Below are positions 54,284 to 64,000 of a stretch of 64,000 nt of DNA, in pieces. The stretch's first letter is position 1. Each line of letters opens with the position of its first letter. This DNA is from Apodospora peruviana (lineage: Eukaryota > Ascomycota > Sordariomycetes > Sordariales > Lasiosphaeriaceae). Location: contig JAUEDM010000005.1 in NCBI GenBank assembly GCA_033439685.1, positions 4,154,001 through 4,218,000 on the forward strand, read 5' to 3'. A program made the translations under genes and the position numbers. The notes under the pieces are model-generated. The model was not told where the DNA came from and did no database searches. It saw only the letters and a list, made by a program, of their open reading frames with translations.

Positions 54284-55918
54284 CTAAGGGAAAGCCACCA
54301 AGGGGGGCGGGAACGCCAGGCGCCGCGAGCCGTACGAAAGCGCCGTGAGCATCTCCTCGACGTCCTCCTCGGGCTCCGGCTTGATCGGTTTCCGTGGGTT
54401 GGGCTTCTCCGGATCACCGTCTTCTTCTTCCTCCGACTCCGGCTTGGGGATCGGCGTCAGCGGTTTAGGCGGCTTGGGCTTGTGCTCCGGTTCTTCGGGG
54501 TCCGGCTTGGGGATCGGAGTCAGCGGTTTCGGCGGCTTGGGTTTATGCGAATCGCTTTCGGGCTCCGGTTTGGGGATCGGAGTCGGCGGCTTGGGCTTGC
54601 GTAGATCAGCCTCTTGTTCCTTGGGTGCTGGCTCAGTCGGCTTCGGCTGCGGAATCGGTTCCGGACTGGGCGGGTCTTCCCCCTCCTCCTTTGGCGCCGG
54701 CGTGATCGGCTTTCCGGGCTTGGGCGTCAGCACCGGGAAGGGATCATCGCCTTCCTTTTCGTCTCCGTCCTTGGGCGCGGGTTTTGGCTGTGGCCTTGGG
54801 CTGAGCGGGGTGTATACCGGCTGCGACGGGTCGCCGTCACTGTCGTCGACCTCCTTCGGTGGAGGGTTGGCCGGTTTGGGAGGCTCGATTGGGCCGTAGT
54901 CACCGCCTTCTCCCAGGGAAAGCTCGGGGCGCGGTTCAGGCCTGGGAGACGCGGGAGGCGGAGGTGGTTTGGGAGGGGGTGCGCCGAGACTCCCGCCGTC
55001 CTCTGGCTCCGGCTTGATCGGTTTCGGCGGGCTGGGCTTCTCCGGGTCACCGTCCTCCGAGTAGGGAGGGAGGGGAGTCTCAGGCCTGGGAGGGTTGGCC
55101 GGCTTGGGCGTGCTGGGCCCGCTGCCGGTCGTGTCCGGGTCGGCGTCTCCCTCCTTTGGTGGAGGCTTGGTCGGTTTGGGCGGCGCGATGGGTCCGAAAT
55201 CACCGCCCTCTCCCAGCTTGAGGAGCTCGGGCTTGCTCGAGCAAGTCCTGGGAGGCTTGGGCGAACCCGGTCTGGGAGGGGGGGCGTCAGGGCTCCCGTC
55301 CTTAGGCTCCGGCTTAATCAGTTTGGGCGGGTTGGGTTTCTCCGGCTCACCGTCTTCCTCCTTCGGTGGTGGCTTGGTCGGTTTGGGAGGGGCGATGGGT
55401 CCGAAATCACCGCCTTCTCCTAGCTGAAGCTCGGCCTTGGAAGGACTGGGGGCTTTGGGTTTACCGGGAGGTGCTCCGAGCCCGCTCTCCGGTTCCTCCA
55501 CAGGCTCGGGCTGTACTGGCTTGGGAGGCTGGGGAGGCTTGGGAGGCTTGGGACCGCGCTTCTCGTCCCCGCCGTCCTTGAGCTCCTTATCGAGAGCTGT
55601 GGCTGTCCCGTTCGGCAGATCGGGCGAGGGATCCAGGTCCGGGTCGCCGTCACCCTCCTTTGGCTCCGGCTTGACCGGCTTGGGGGCCGCGATGGGTCCG
55701 AGATCACCGCCCTGTCCGTCCCTGGGAGGAGGCTTCAGCTTGGGAGGGAGCGGGTCGATGTCGTGCTTGAGCTCGGGAAGAGGTGTATCAGGCGTGGGCT
55801 CCGGATCGGGATCGGGAAGTGGTTGGCCGGGCGTGGGGGGCGGAGGGGGGCCTAGAGGCGGTCCCTCAGGCCTGTTGCTGAGGAACGAGACGGGGCTGAT
55901 GCTCATGATGGCGAGCAT
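54284..55918 (-). CDS. Repetitive Pro/Lys/Glu/Asp-rich protein
   Basis: Single unbroken frame of 544 residues starting MLAIMSISPVSFLSNRP. Almost the whole chain is low complexity but ordered as repeats. A block LGEGGDFGPIAPPKPTKPPP occurs about four times with small changes (GDLGPIAAPKPVKPEP, GDYGPIEPPKPANPPP). It alternates with KPNPPKPIKPEPEDG-like units. Near the C-terminus KPPKPLTPIPKPE recurs three times. There is no convincing signal peptide or membrane segment. Such a chain should be extended, highly charged and largely disordered. The function is unknown. DNA-level repeats make long open frames on the opposite strand, which I treat as shadows. Upstream lies the 56301-56945 repeat array. 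Confidence 0.75.
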   Translation of the reverse strand: MLAIMSISPVSFLSNRPEGPPLGPPPPPTPGQPLPDPDPEPTPDTPLPELKHDIDPLPPKLKPPPRDGQGGDLGPIAAPKPVKPEPKEGDGDPDLDPSPDLPNGTATALDKELKDGGDEKRGPKPPKPPQPPKPVQPEPVEEPESGLGAPPGKPKAPSPSKAELQLGEGGDFGPIAPPKPTKPPPKEEDGEPEKPNPPKLIKPEPKDGSPDAPPPRPGSPKPPRTCSSKPELLKLGEGGDFGPIAPPKPTKPPPKEGDADPDTTGSGPSTPKPANPPRPETPLPPYSEDGDPEKPSPPKPIKPEPEDGGSLGAPPPKPPPPPASPRPEPRPELSLGEGGDYGPIEPPKPANPPPKEVDDSDGDPSQPVYTPLSPRPQPKPAPKDGDEKEGDDPFPVLTPKPGKPITPAPKEEGEDPPSPEPIPQPKPTEPAPKEQEADLRKPKPPTPIPKPEPESDSHKPKPPKPLTPIPKPDPEEPEHKPKPPKPLTPIPKPESEEEEDGDPEKPNPRKPIKPEPEEDVEEMLTALSYGSRRLAFPPPLVAFP

Positions 55919-57248
55919 TGTTGCTGTGATTGTGTGCTCTAAGATCGATGTGGTGAATTGTGTTTGTTGGTACAGTATTTGTGATTGCTGTCAGGAAGCT
56001 TGGTGTGCTGAAGACTTGTGGTGTCTGGAGAGAGAAAGTTTAATGGAGGAAAGGGCGGTGGTTATGGTTCCTTATATGCACTTTGGGGCTGCCAGATCTT
56101 GAGCGTTTGACGTTTCACCAGAAACTGAATGCTGACACTGCCGATTATTCACGTACCTCCACGGCTGACGGGACTGTCAGTGGAGAGGGGTTGTGACGTG
56201 TGTTCCAAAAGACGTGATTTGGTGCCTGGATCGCCCGGGAGATGATCGGACTACATAATGACATACTCTCTCCTCATCACCCCTATGATCTCTAGGAAAT
56301 GGACAGTGGTACGACGGGAAATCATCGTATCATTGACGAAATGCCTACTGAGCACCTTGAGGAATCTTGATCACCGTTAGTGCCACCTCTAGTCAACATC
56401 AACCTACCTGCTCAGGACTTATGACAATTTTCGATCACAGTAGTAGTGCCTCATCTGACAACTGGATAGTTGTACGACGGAAAATTTTATCATTGACAAA
56501 CTGCCGATTAGACATCTTGACAGTTCTCGAGTACCGGTAGTGCTGCCTCGAGTCAACATCAAGGGATTCATGGTAAATCCCGACATTCGGTCGCATCTCT
56601 ATTATCATCACGCCTTTAACCCTTGGACAGTGACTTGGCAACTAGGTAGCTGTACGACGGGAAATCGTATCATTGACAAACTGCCGACTAGACACCTTGA
56701 GGGTTTCGATCATCGGTGGTGCTGCCTCGAGTTAGCATCAGTGAAGCGTCCCAGGACAAAGGACAGTATACTGTTTTCGATCACAGTGGTATTGCCTCTG
56801 GAGTGCGCAGCCTCTCTACCAAACAATGGTAATTGAAAATATAATAAACATCGGCTGAAAATTCTATCATTGACAAACTGCCGACTAGGTACCTTGAGAG
56901 ATCTCGATCAACGGTAGTCCTGATTCGAGCTGACATCAAGCGAATCAGGGCGAATCAGGGGTTTCAAGCGATTCAAGGCAAATACCGGGTTTCGATCACA
57001 TCGACATTGCTTCATTGAAGCACAAAACCTCTTTACCGAACCATGGTACTTGAAGACAGGATTAACATTGACTGGTTATGATCCATAAGACATCTCAGCC
57101 CACTCCCGCATTCATACGTCAAGACCCACATTTATTGTTGTTACCCCTTTTCCCTCCAAATCCCGGCCAATGACCAACCAAGTTCCGAGACAGAAAGATC
57201 TGGTCATCACGATAGCCCGCCTCAGTCTCGAGCGCTTCACCCTGCCAC
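55919..57248. other. Repeat-bearing region upstream of the proline-rich gene
   Basis: 1.3 kb between the start of the proline-rich gene and the stop of the HET gene, both minus. It contains the four-copy array described separately. I see no gene. Confidence 0.6.
56301..56945. repeat. Four diverged tandem copies of a 160-200 bp unit
   Basis: Copies can be keyed on TATCATTGAC at 56328, 56488, 56668 and 56865, so the period grows (160, 180 and 197 bp). Each has, in order: a TACGACGGGAAAT-like block (lost in copy 4), TATCATTGACAAACTGCCGA, CTAGACACCTTGAG, a TCTCGATCA-CGGTAG block, and GCTGCCTCGAGTCAACATCA. A second element, TTTTCGATCACAGT followed by GTNTTGCCTC, is interleaved near 56429, 56775 and 56995. 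Confidence 0.85.
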
Positions 57249-59270
57249 TCAGACCAAAGTGACCCGTCTATCCTCAAAATCACCAAGTATCATCTGACAC
57301 CTCTCATGACCATCACCATAATCAGATCCATCACAGCACTGAAACGATCCGATACGATAAAGCACGTCATGTTGCCCCGCCGCCTCTCTAAGAACCAAGC
57401 CAACATACCCCGGTAAAGCGTCTTCTTCTTCATCGTAATCATCGTCCTCAAAAAATTCCGCCAACAGCATGAGCCACACCTCCTCAACAGATTCAGTGCC
57501 ATCATCTTCAGCGTCCAATGTAACAACCAGCGTATATCCGTCCGCTTGAATTTCTGTTGTGCCATCCGGGTTCCCGGCGGCCAGCGGCAAAGCGCCTAAT
57601 GACTTCATCGCTCCCTGTATGACAAGAGAACCCGAAGCAATCGAATCGAATTCCCCGCCCTCGTAGTGTGGCGTAGTCGTAGTGCTCAGAACCTCGCACC
57701 TCTTGGACCTGAGAAGCTTCTGCTCAGTCGGATGCGGGATCAAATGCACGACAGGCGAGTCGATGGATGCCCACGACCAGGAAGGCGCTCTGTACTCGGT
57801 CGGCCGCGGAACGCTAGAATTAGTGTGATGTGTCGCCCTCACCCAGCACAGCCCTAAAGGGAGGTCCTCCTTCCACAGTCCCGCCAGGTACGTCTTGCCG
57901 GTCTCACGGTGGTAGACACGGGCGATGGCGGATAGTGCGCGCAGTTTGTCTGCGCCGAACGACAGGCTCCGCAGAGAGTATTCCTCGACTACATCCGACC
58001 AGGGCTTGGATGATAGCAAATAAGGAGGCTCAGGGGGGTCCATTTTATTCCTCCGGAGCGTCGTCGGCTCCAAGAGTCCGTAGGAGTCAACGCGCGTTCT
58101 GCAGGTCCATTCTAACAAGGTGACTCGGTAGCTTAGGACCCGAGGTGATAGGATGCGTTCTTGGTACGTCCACGCACGCCGGGCGATGGGTTCCTTCTCC
58201 CAAAGCCTCCGCTCGTAGGCAAACACAGCAACCAGCTCCCCCGACTCCGTCTCGGCCTGCAAGCGCACGGGTGGGCATTCGTGGTACCAGTGTCCGCGCC
58301 GGAAGAGAAAACCGTCATCAGCTTTGGTTGCGGATGCCGCGCTGATGGTAACGGCGGCTCGTTGGTATATCCCGGGCATGCAACTGAGTTCAGTTCGCAG
58401 GTCGCCCGGATCGTCCTGCACGATGCAGAGGGCGTCGATCCACAGGTACGGGATTCTCAGAGCACGGCAAGCCCGGACCGCGTCCCTCAAGGCCTGGGGA
58501 AGGCGGTCAAGTGCGATGCCGTTGTGGTGATCCCCTAGTGATGCTTTGGTAGTCTTGACCGGCTGGTCGCCGCCCCAAACATAACTTAGTGCGCACCATT
58601 TGGTTCCTTTCCCAATTTCACGAGATTCCCGGAGCTTTACATCTGATTCGCGAATTTCAAGCAGCCGGGTGGGCATGAATGACGATGGCGAATCGCGGCA
58701 GAGGGGATGAGACGAGACACAAGATGAGATCCACTGCCGAGATAGCTCGAACGCCTCGGGGCTGGCAGGATCGCAATCCAAAGACGCAGCCGGATTGTCT
58801 GAAGAGTTTCTGGACCGTCAGCCTTCACGGAACCAACCGCAGAGATTGAATCTCATAGCGGGAGATCACTTGCCAGACTGGATAGAAACCTTCAACATAT
58901 TCATCAAGGTTAGGCCACCCAACTTGTGGCTGAGTTTAAGCCCTTGGGCGGTAAGCGAGCCGTAGACCGTTCCGGTTCCATCAATGTCCAAAATGGCGGG
59001 AGAGGCTTCGGTGAGATCAATCAACTCGCCCAGGAGATACCCGAAAAGTGGGCAGCTTTCATCTCGCGCCCGCATCGCATCCTCGAAGGAACTGGCCAAG
59101 ACGACATTGCTGGCGCCGGAAAGCTGGTCCGCCAGGAGGTGCTCTCCACTCTCAGCTGCAGCGATGGCGGCCTGGTCTAGCACGATGCAGCTGCAGTGTC
59201 GGCAGCTATGAGGCTCGTATGTGTGATCGTACCCCAGCTCTCGAGCTTTGTGCTCTGCGTACCGCTCCAT
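57249..59270 (-). CDS. HET-domain (heterokaryon incompatibility) protein
   Basis: Two exons, 59270-58870 and 58809-57249, with a 60-bp GTGATC...CCAG intron, encode 653 residues. The N-terminal exon holds a Cys-rich element (HSCRHCSCIVLD) and an acidic helical part seen in many HET proteins. The HET domain follows: WCALSYVWGG (box 1), IPYLWIDALCIVQDD with MPGIYQRAAVTISAASA (box 2), and RRAWTYQERILSPRVLSY (box 3). The C-terminal part is acidic with no clear repeat domain (no WD40, ankyrin or NACHT). HET proteins trigger cell death on non-self recognition; this one has no visible partner gene beside it. The ATG at 59270 was chosen because the second exon alone opens at a non-ATG codon. Confidence 0.88.
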
Positions 59271-59601
59271 GGATTGGGGACGATCGGACTAGCCGCTATC
59301 TAGCGGGGTTGCGATTCTGGTTTGATGCAATGATTGTGATCCGACCAACAAAGGCAGCTCGGAGGGTATCACACGAACATGATCTCCATGCCCAACGAGC
59401 GGGGCTCACGGTGCGTTGGTGCGCGGCGTGGAACACACTCCGCGTCTTGGACGCCACGGTGGCTGCGCGAAGGACAGTGGCTGTGCAGTGTGCACTTATC
59501 TGACCAGCGGTTACACTCTTCTCTTCAACATGCCAGACATGGAGTCATAATTGACATGTCGACATAAAATGCCATACCATCACATTACAATCCAGATACT
59601 T
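59271..59601. other. Intergenic
   Basis: 331 bp between the HET start and the stop of the next minus-strand gene. Nothing else is seen. Confidence 0.6.
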
Positions 59602-61525
59602 TTATTTCTTCCCCTCCTTTGTGCCCGAATGCGGCCAGAACCGGATTCTCGACCTGCTCCCTGGTTGCTGATGTTGATGTTGATGCTGCTGCTGTTGTTG
59701 TTGTTGCTCCTCAGGTCGCTGCAGACGATTCACACGCACCGTCTCCTCAGTCGGTCGCATCGTCTCCGATGATATCGGGCTGAATTGTGGTTCGGGATCA
59801 TCCTTCGTAGCCGCCTCCGCGTACAGCCTCTCGCCGGTATATGGGTCAAAGTGATACCTGTGCGTCGGTGCTGGTAGGACTGGTATCTGAGATTGCTGCG
59901 GTTGTTGCGGCTGTGGCTGATGTGGAGATGCTTGCGAAGGCGGTAATGGCCGTCCCTGTGCAGCAGGGTAGATAGGTACCGGTGGTGCCGTCCATCCTTG
60001 ACTTGCGGCGTACACCGCTCCCTGTGGGTATGGCGATCCCCATCCTGCCGGTGGCGGCGGGTATGGCACCGCTCCGTATGGTACGGCTCCATAGCCTTGA
60101 GGGTACGGCTGCTGTTGAACGTAGCCCACCGGTTGAGGTGGTTGGCCATAGCCTGCAGACTCCGGGATGCTGGTGAACCCGCTGTTCATCCTCTCGTGGT
60201 GTGGTAGATTCTCGCGGCTGGGTGAGATATGGTAGCCATTTGTCATCACGGGAGGCGGTGTTCGTCGGCCCGAGTATCGCTGCTTTTGCCTCGCTTGTCG
60301 GCGTCGTTCATGTTCTTGCGGCGAGTGAAGAGGCTGAGGTGAAGGGGCCCGACGAGCCGTGGACTCGCTTTCCGACTCGGCGCCCGAGTCGTCAGAGACC
60401 ACCATATCGGGGTAGTCTTCGTCAGTAAGTAGATCTGCGTGCGGCTTGTACTCGATCTTGTTACCGCACCATTGCCTTGCGATCTTGTCAAAGTCCTTCT
60501 GAAAGCTCTCGTGGAAAGAGTAGTAGACGGTCCCGTCGTCGAAAGCGAGGACGTACTCTCTTGAGTGGTGAGGATTTAGAACAACTTGGTTGATGACGAG
60601 ATTCCGTTTGCGCCCGTGCTCAAGCGCCTTTCGTAATGCAAGCGGAAGGCTCCTCCCACCTTGCTGAGTCTCGGAATTCTCTTCCCGATGCAAGATCCAA
60701 CCTCCGCCCTTGCCGAGAGTGACGGCGCGAGGACGCCCAAAGGCAAAGTGCTGCAGCTTGTGGGGACAAGGAGGATCCTTTTCATCCTTGTAAAGTTTCG
60801 ACGCGGCCATGGACTGCTGGATAGCGAGGTCGCAGTCTTGCGGCAGCCCGTGATAACGATAGTGCCAGTTCCTGTTGTCGTCCGACAGTCGGAGAAAGAA
60901 GGTCTCCGATGTTTCTCCGAGTGCAAAATGACTGGGATTACCACCAAGTGTTGTGCCTCCCTCTAGATGCCTCGCATATTTCCCCAGGGTCGGGTGGATG
61001 TTCGTCTGGTGGAGGGGGTTCTTATCCGGGCACCACTTGTGGCTGGCTCGGTCTGTCCAAGTGTAGACGAGCCATAGCGCCTCTTTGCAGTCATCGAACG
61101 TAGTGGAATCTTCGTCCTGTTCGTCTGGTGGATTGGGCTCCCAGCAGGTGATGTGCATAAAGAAGTATCCCGGCTTGAGGGTATAATATCTCGTCTTGCT
61201 TGGGTCCTCGCTGGCTTGTTCGTGTCCCTTTGAAGCGTCGATGCATTTCAGTAGACTGGAAGGGATGTTTTTGCTGCTTTTTGGGGGGTTAGAGTTGAAG
61301 ACAAATGTGCTTTTCGATGGGGTCTTTGGAGGGCGCGTCTGTGACATACAACGCGAAATCTCTCGTCTCGTTTGGATTCTTTTCCTTTGCTTCCTTGGTC
61401 GGATGAGGATAAGAAGTGGCTATGTAGCTCTTCAGACCAGCGAACGAAAAGACCAAGACGGTCCCTGGTGAGCCAGGCGTGGTCGGTGTCGGAGACACAA
61501 GCTCGTCGCTACTACGTCCTGCCAT
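59602..61525 (-). CDS. Unrecognised 615-residue protein with Pro/Gln/Tyr-rich tail
   Basis: Two exons, 61525-61350 and 61273-59602. The 76-bp intron has GTATGT, a perfect CTCTAAC branch site and GCAG. The product starts MAGRSSDELVSPTPTTPG. An N-terminal ~320-residue part looks globular (VLVFSFAGLKSYIATS, PGYFFMHITCWEPNPPDE, LVYTWTDRASHKWCPD, YVLAFDDGTVYYSFHESFQK). It is followed by a disordered tail of about 290 residues rich in Pro, Gln, Tyr and Gly (PYGAVPYPPPPAGWG) ending in a Gln/His run (QQQQQQQHQHQHQQ). I recognise no family; the globular part may be a fungal-specific domain. The alternative start at 61347 would lose the conserved-looking first exon. Confidence 0.75.
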
Positions 61526-62783
61526 GACTGGAGGTGACGCAAATTTGGGCGTTGAGCATCATGACAAGCACGTAGGCCTCCCATTCTGGCAAGCTGGAGG
61601 ACGCGGGGTCGCTGTCGGTATTATAGCTTGGTACACCACAGAGTATACCATCATGTGTTCGTGGCTAATGCGTTGGGACCTGGGCTCGGCGTGGAATTCC
61701 AGAACGCCTCGCAACCACCAGACGGTCCCAGTGGAGGGTCGTCTCTGGTAGTGATTGGGGATTACCTGAACTGGTGGCTGGAATTTGGGGTAGGTGCAGA
61801 ACACCGCCCTTTCTTGCACGCTCTCTGTTCTTCGGTGATGGATACCGCACTGCCCCCACGCCACACCTGCATGTTCAGATGCGAATTGTTGGGTGATTGG
61901 TTCTGATTTAACGGTGTTTGCCTGGGAATTCGCCCGGTCAATCAGTCCCGTTGAGGATGTCAGACGCCATATCGGACTGATTTTGGCTTTTTGGTTAAAG
62001 GCTCTCGCCCCGATTTTAACGGCGAAGTATGCGCAGGATATCCCCAATTGTTTGTTGTGTGTCGTGGCAGATTGAACCGGGCTTGTGTGTCTATTGTAGT
62101 GAATTGAATTGGGTGTGTGTGTGTGTGTGTGTGTGGCGGTCAGCTTCTTTGTGGTGGATCGATCTAGGCTTGTCTGTCTGCGGGTGTGCTTTTTGGTGGT
62201 GCAGTCGCGCAGCTGTCGTTTTCGTCAAAATGCAATCGTTTGGCAACTGTAAAGAGATAATTAACCATATTTTCAAGATCCTCGATGGTTGATGGATCAT
62301 AGATGGAGTGACAGGCGGTAGATGGTTGGTGGTAGAGGATGTTGAAGTTGACGGTTATTACGGGGAAGAGTTTTGACGCCGACGATTAGAATTGGCGGAT
62401 TCCTTTGGTGGCCGACTTTGGTGGTCAGTATGGCAAGAAGGAAGGGGTGCTCTTTCCAGTTCTGAACCCAGTTGCTTCAAGATGCCAAGCCATAGACTTA
62501 TCCTCAACGAGCCAATCACTGGCCTGAATGGATTAGATCTTTACTCCGGGGGATTCCTGTTGGCCAACGATTACGCTTTAAGTGAGTCTTTCTTCGAGAT
62601 CTCCTTCGCCTCCATCCCGTTCACATCCCAGTTTCAGACGAACCGTCCCACAATAAGCCACTACCACTCTCGTATAACTAACATAAGGCAAATCTACCTA
62701 TTTACCAACCACACCATCAAATTCTGTTAGCTCGAGTCGTCCTGTGGTTGTCCTATCATAATGGATTCCTCAATCTACAAGCT
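61526..62783. other. Intergenic with a GT microsatellite
   Basis: 1.26 kb between the start of the 615-residue gene and the end of the antiporter relic. The (GT)12 tract is at about 62113-62136. Small frames have no support. Confidence 0.5.
62113..62136. repeat. (GT)n microsatellite
   Basis: About twelve perfect GT dinucleotides. Confidence 0.9.
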
Positions 62784-64000
62784 TCAGGTAAGACTCGCCC
62801 AAAATGCAATGGCAATAATCACATAAAGCCCTAACAACTTTGATGAAATGGCTGTTAGTGTGAGAGCCACATTCAGCAGCGTGTCGACTGATGAAACCTA
62901 CCATAGCCCCCTCCAAGTAGTTGGATTACCCATCCTGAACTGTGCAAACCACCACAATGACCGAGGTCGCAAACGCGACCGTTTCAAACTAAATTAATGA
63001 TGCATTCACGTTAATAACCCTGACAAGAATTCAAGGCCGCAAAAAGAATAGAATTAAAACTTACACAGCTCAAAGTGCAAACTCATTTCCTTTCCTGTCA
63101 GCCACCCAACCATAACCAGAGCAGGCGTAGCAAGCAACGCAATCTGAATCGTCGACCCGAATAGCAACCGCCATGGCTAGATCCATCTTGTCTTTGATGG
63201 CAACCACGCAAGCGGTGGCGTGCTCGGCGGTGTTCCCGACGATGGGAATCAGTATCAACCCAATAAACTTTTTGCTGAGATTTGCGGTCTTGACGAGATC
63301 ATCGATACTTCCTACCATGTAGCCGGCCGAGTAAGAGATAATAACTGTGGTGACGAAGAGGATGATGATGGAAGACAAAGGGGAGAGCATGATTGTTGGG
63401 TTGGAGGGTTCTGGAACTGGAACTTGGTCCTGCGGCTTGAAAAGGTGCTTATGTGTGTGCAAGGCGAAGTAGAGGTATAGACAGTACAGAAGAAGGGGAA
63501 TGACAGATATTCCGCGAGATAGGCCAGGATACTGCTGGTTGCGTCTTTTGTGTCGTCGACGATGACACCACCGTAGAGGGTGGTGGGTATGACCGTCGAA
63601 GCAGACGCAAGGGCCATAAGGGAACAGGTTTGTCTGCGCTATTCCCGGCGAAAAGCTCTGCTCTTTGCCAATTCCGGCGCTGGTGTCTCACATGTTGAAG
63701 ATGCCGCCGAGGAAGAAGCAATACCGAGCACCAAGAGCATGTTGGAAAGCATGGAACCGAGGAGAGACGCCCTGCACGATCTCGATCTGGTTGGCTTGGA
63801 GTGCGACAATGGTCACCTTGTAAAAAAGCGGCTTTAGTAAAGTGGTACCGTATGAAAAAGGAGGAGAAAAAAACCATACAATCAGTTCCACCGCATTGCC
63901 AAATGTGGCATTGACGAGTCTCCCCAGGGTTTCTCCCAGGCAATGTGATAACTCCTCGGTGGCGAACGAAAGGATAGCAGCTACAGGAATCATTGCAAGA
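62784..64000 (-). pseudogene. Decayed CAX-type Ca2+/H+ antiporter, runs off the right edge
   Basis: Family landmarks appear in order on the minus strand but not in one frame. GETLGRLVNATFGNAVELI is followed by an intron (63879-63817) and VALQANQIEIVQ. Then come LSNMLLVLG and FFLGGIFNM, ASTVIPTTLYGGVIVDDT, LHTHKHLFKPQD, FIGLILIPIVGNTAEHATA, TIQIALLATPALVMVGWLTG, FETVAFATSVIVVV and finally FWASLT ending at TGA 62786-62784. These are the two alpha-repeat regions of vacuolar VCX1/CAX exchangers. Breaks seen: TGA at 63690-63688 after FNM, TAA at 62928-62926, and at least five one-base frame changes (near 63770, 63725, 63620, 63515 and 63160). Genes elsewhere in the window are intact, so decay is likelier than poor sequence, but base errors cannot be excluded. 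Confidence 0.75.

Noticed and set aside
54345..56102. Long plus-strand open frames (184, 269, 110 and 221 residues) over the proline-rich gene
   Set aside because: They are shadows of the Gly/Pro-rich repeats of the minus-strand frame; composition is Gly/Leu/Ser- or Arg-rich and start contexts are poor, while the minus frame is unbroken over 544 codons.

Overview
The window is nuclear DNA of a filamentous ascomycete (Pezizomycotina), most likely a Sordariomycete close to the Sordariales. The support is: short introns (about 50-80 bp) with GTRNGT donors, CTRAC-like branch sites and YAG ends; intact single copies of fungal housekeeping genes (mitochondrial uL22m, RACK1/CPC-2, TAF8, cytochrome oxidase subunit VIIa, Som1); two AflR-type Zn2Cys6 regulators; a HET-domain gene; and intergenic DNA dotted with TACCTA/TAGGTA palindromes. 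This placement is inferred from gene content only.

Layout. 1-585: 3' end of a Ser/Thr-rich single-pass membrane protein. 1483-8195: uL22m (minus), a DUF3112-type seven-helix membrane protein (plus) and a small single-pass protein (plus). 9230-14671: RACK1 and TAF8 (both minus), then an intronless LRR-protein kinase of a type I otherwise associate with bacteria. 14672-19800: a 5.1-kb stretch with no convincing gene. 19801-23181: a 1126-residue fusion of isochorismatase-like, AlkB-like dioxygenase and GST-C-like domains. 24089-27892: an AflR-type regulator diverging from an NmrA/isoflavone-reductase-like gene that needs a GC-AG intron. 28292-32284: small genes including COX9 and a compact head-to-head pair, Som1 and a RecA/XRCC2-like protein with a degenerate Walker A. 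34605-42838: CECR5-type HAD hydrolase, AIF-like flavoprotein, secreted GH125 mannosidase and a Gly-Asn-rich membrane protein. 46676-52957: Dal5-type MFS transporter, a second AflR-type regulator and an unrecognised 406-residue protein. 54284-61525: a strongly repetitive Pro/Lys/Glu-rich protein preceded by four diverged DNA repeats, a HET-domain gene and an unrecognised 615-residue protein. 62784-64000: a decayed Ca2+/H+ antiporter.

I see no biosynthetic core enzyme, CRISPR array, rRNA, or tRNA that I can defend. Housekeeping genes lie beside accessory ones (HET, AflR-type regulators, a possible transferred kinase, two gene relics). The points most worth follow-up are the isochorismatase-AlkB-GST fusion, the LRR-kinase, the repeat array upstream of the proline-rich gene, and the antiporter pseudogene. 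Exon borders were placed by eye from splice consensus, reading frame and family alignment from memory; no search was run.
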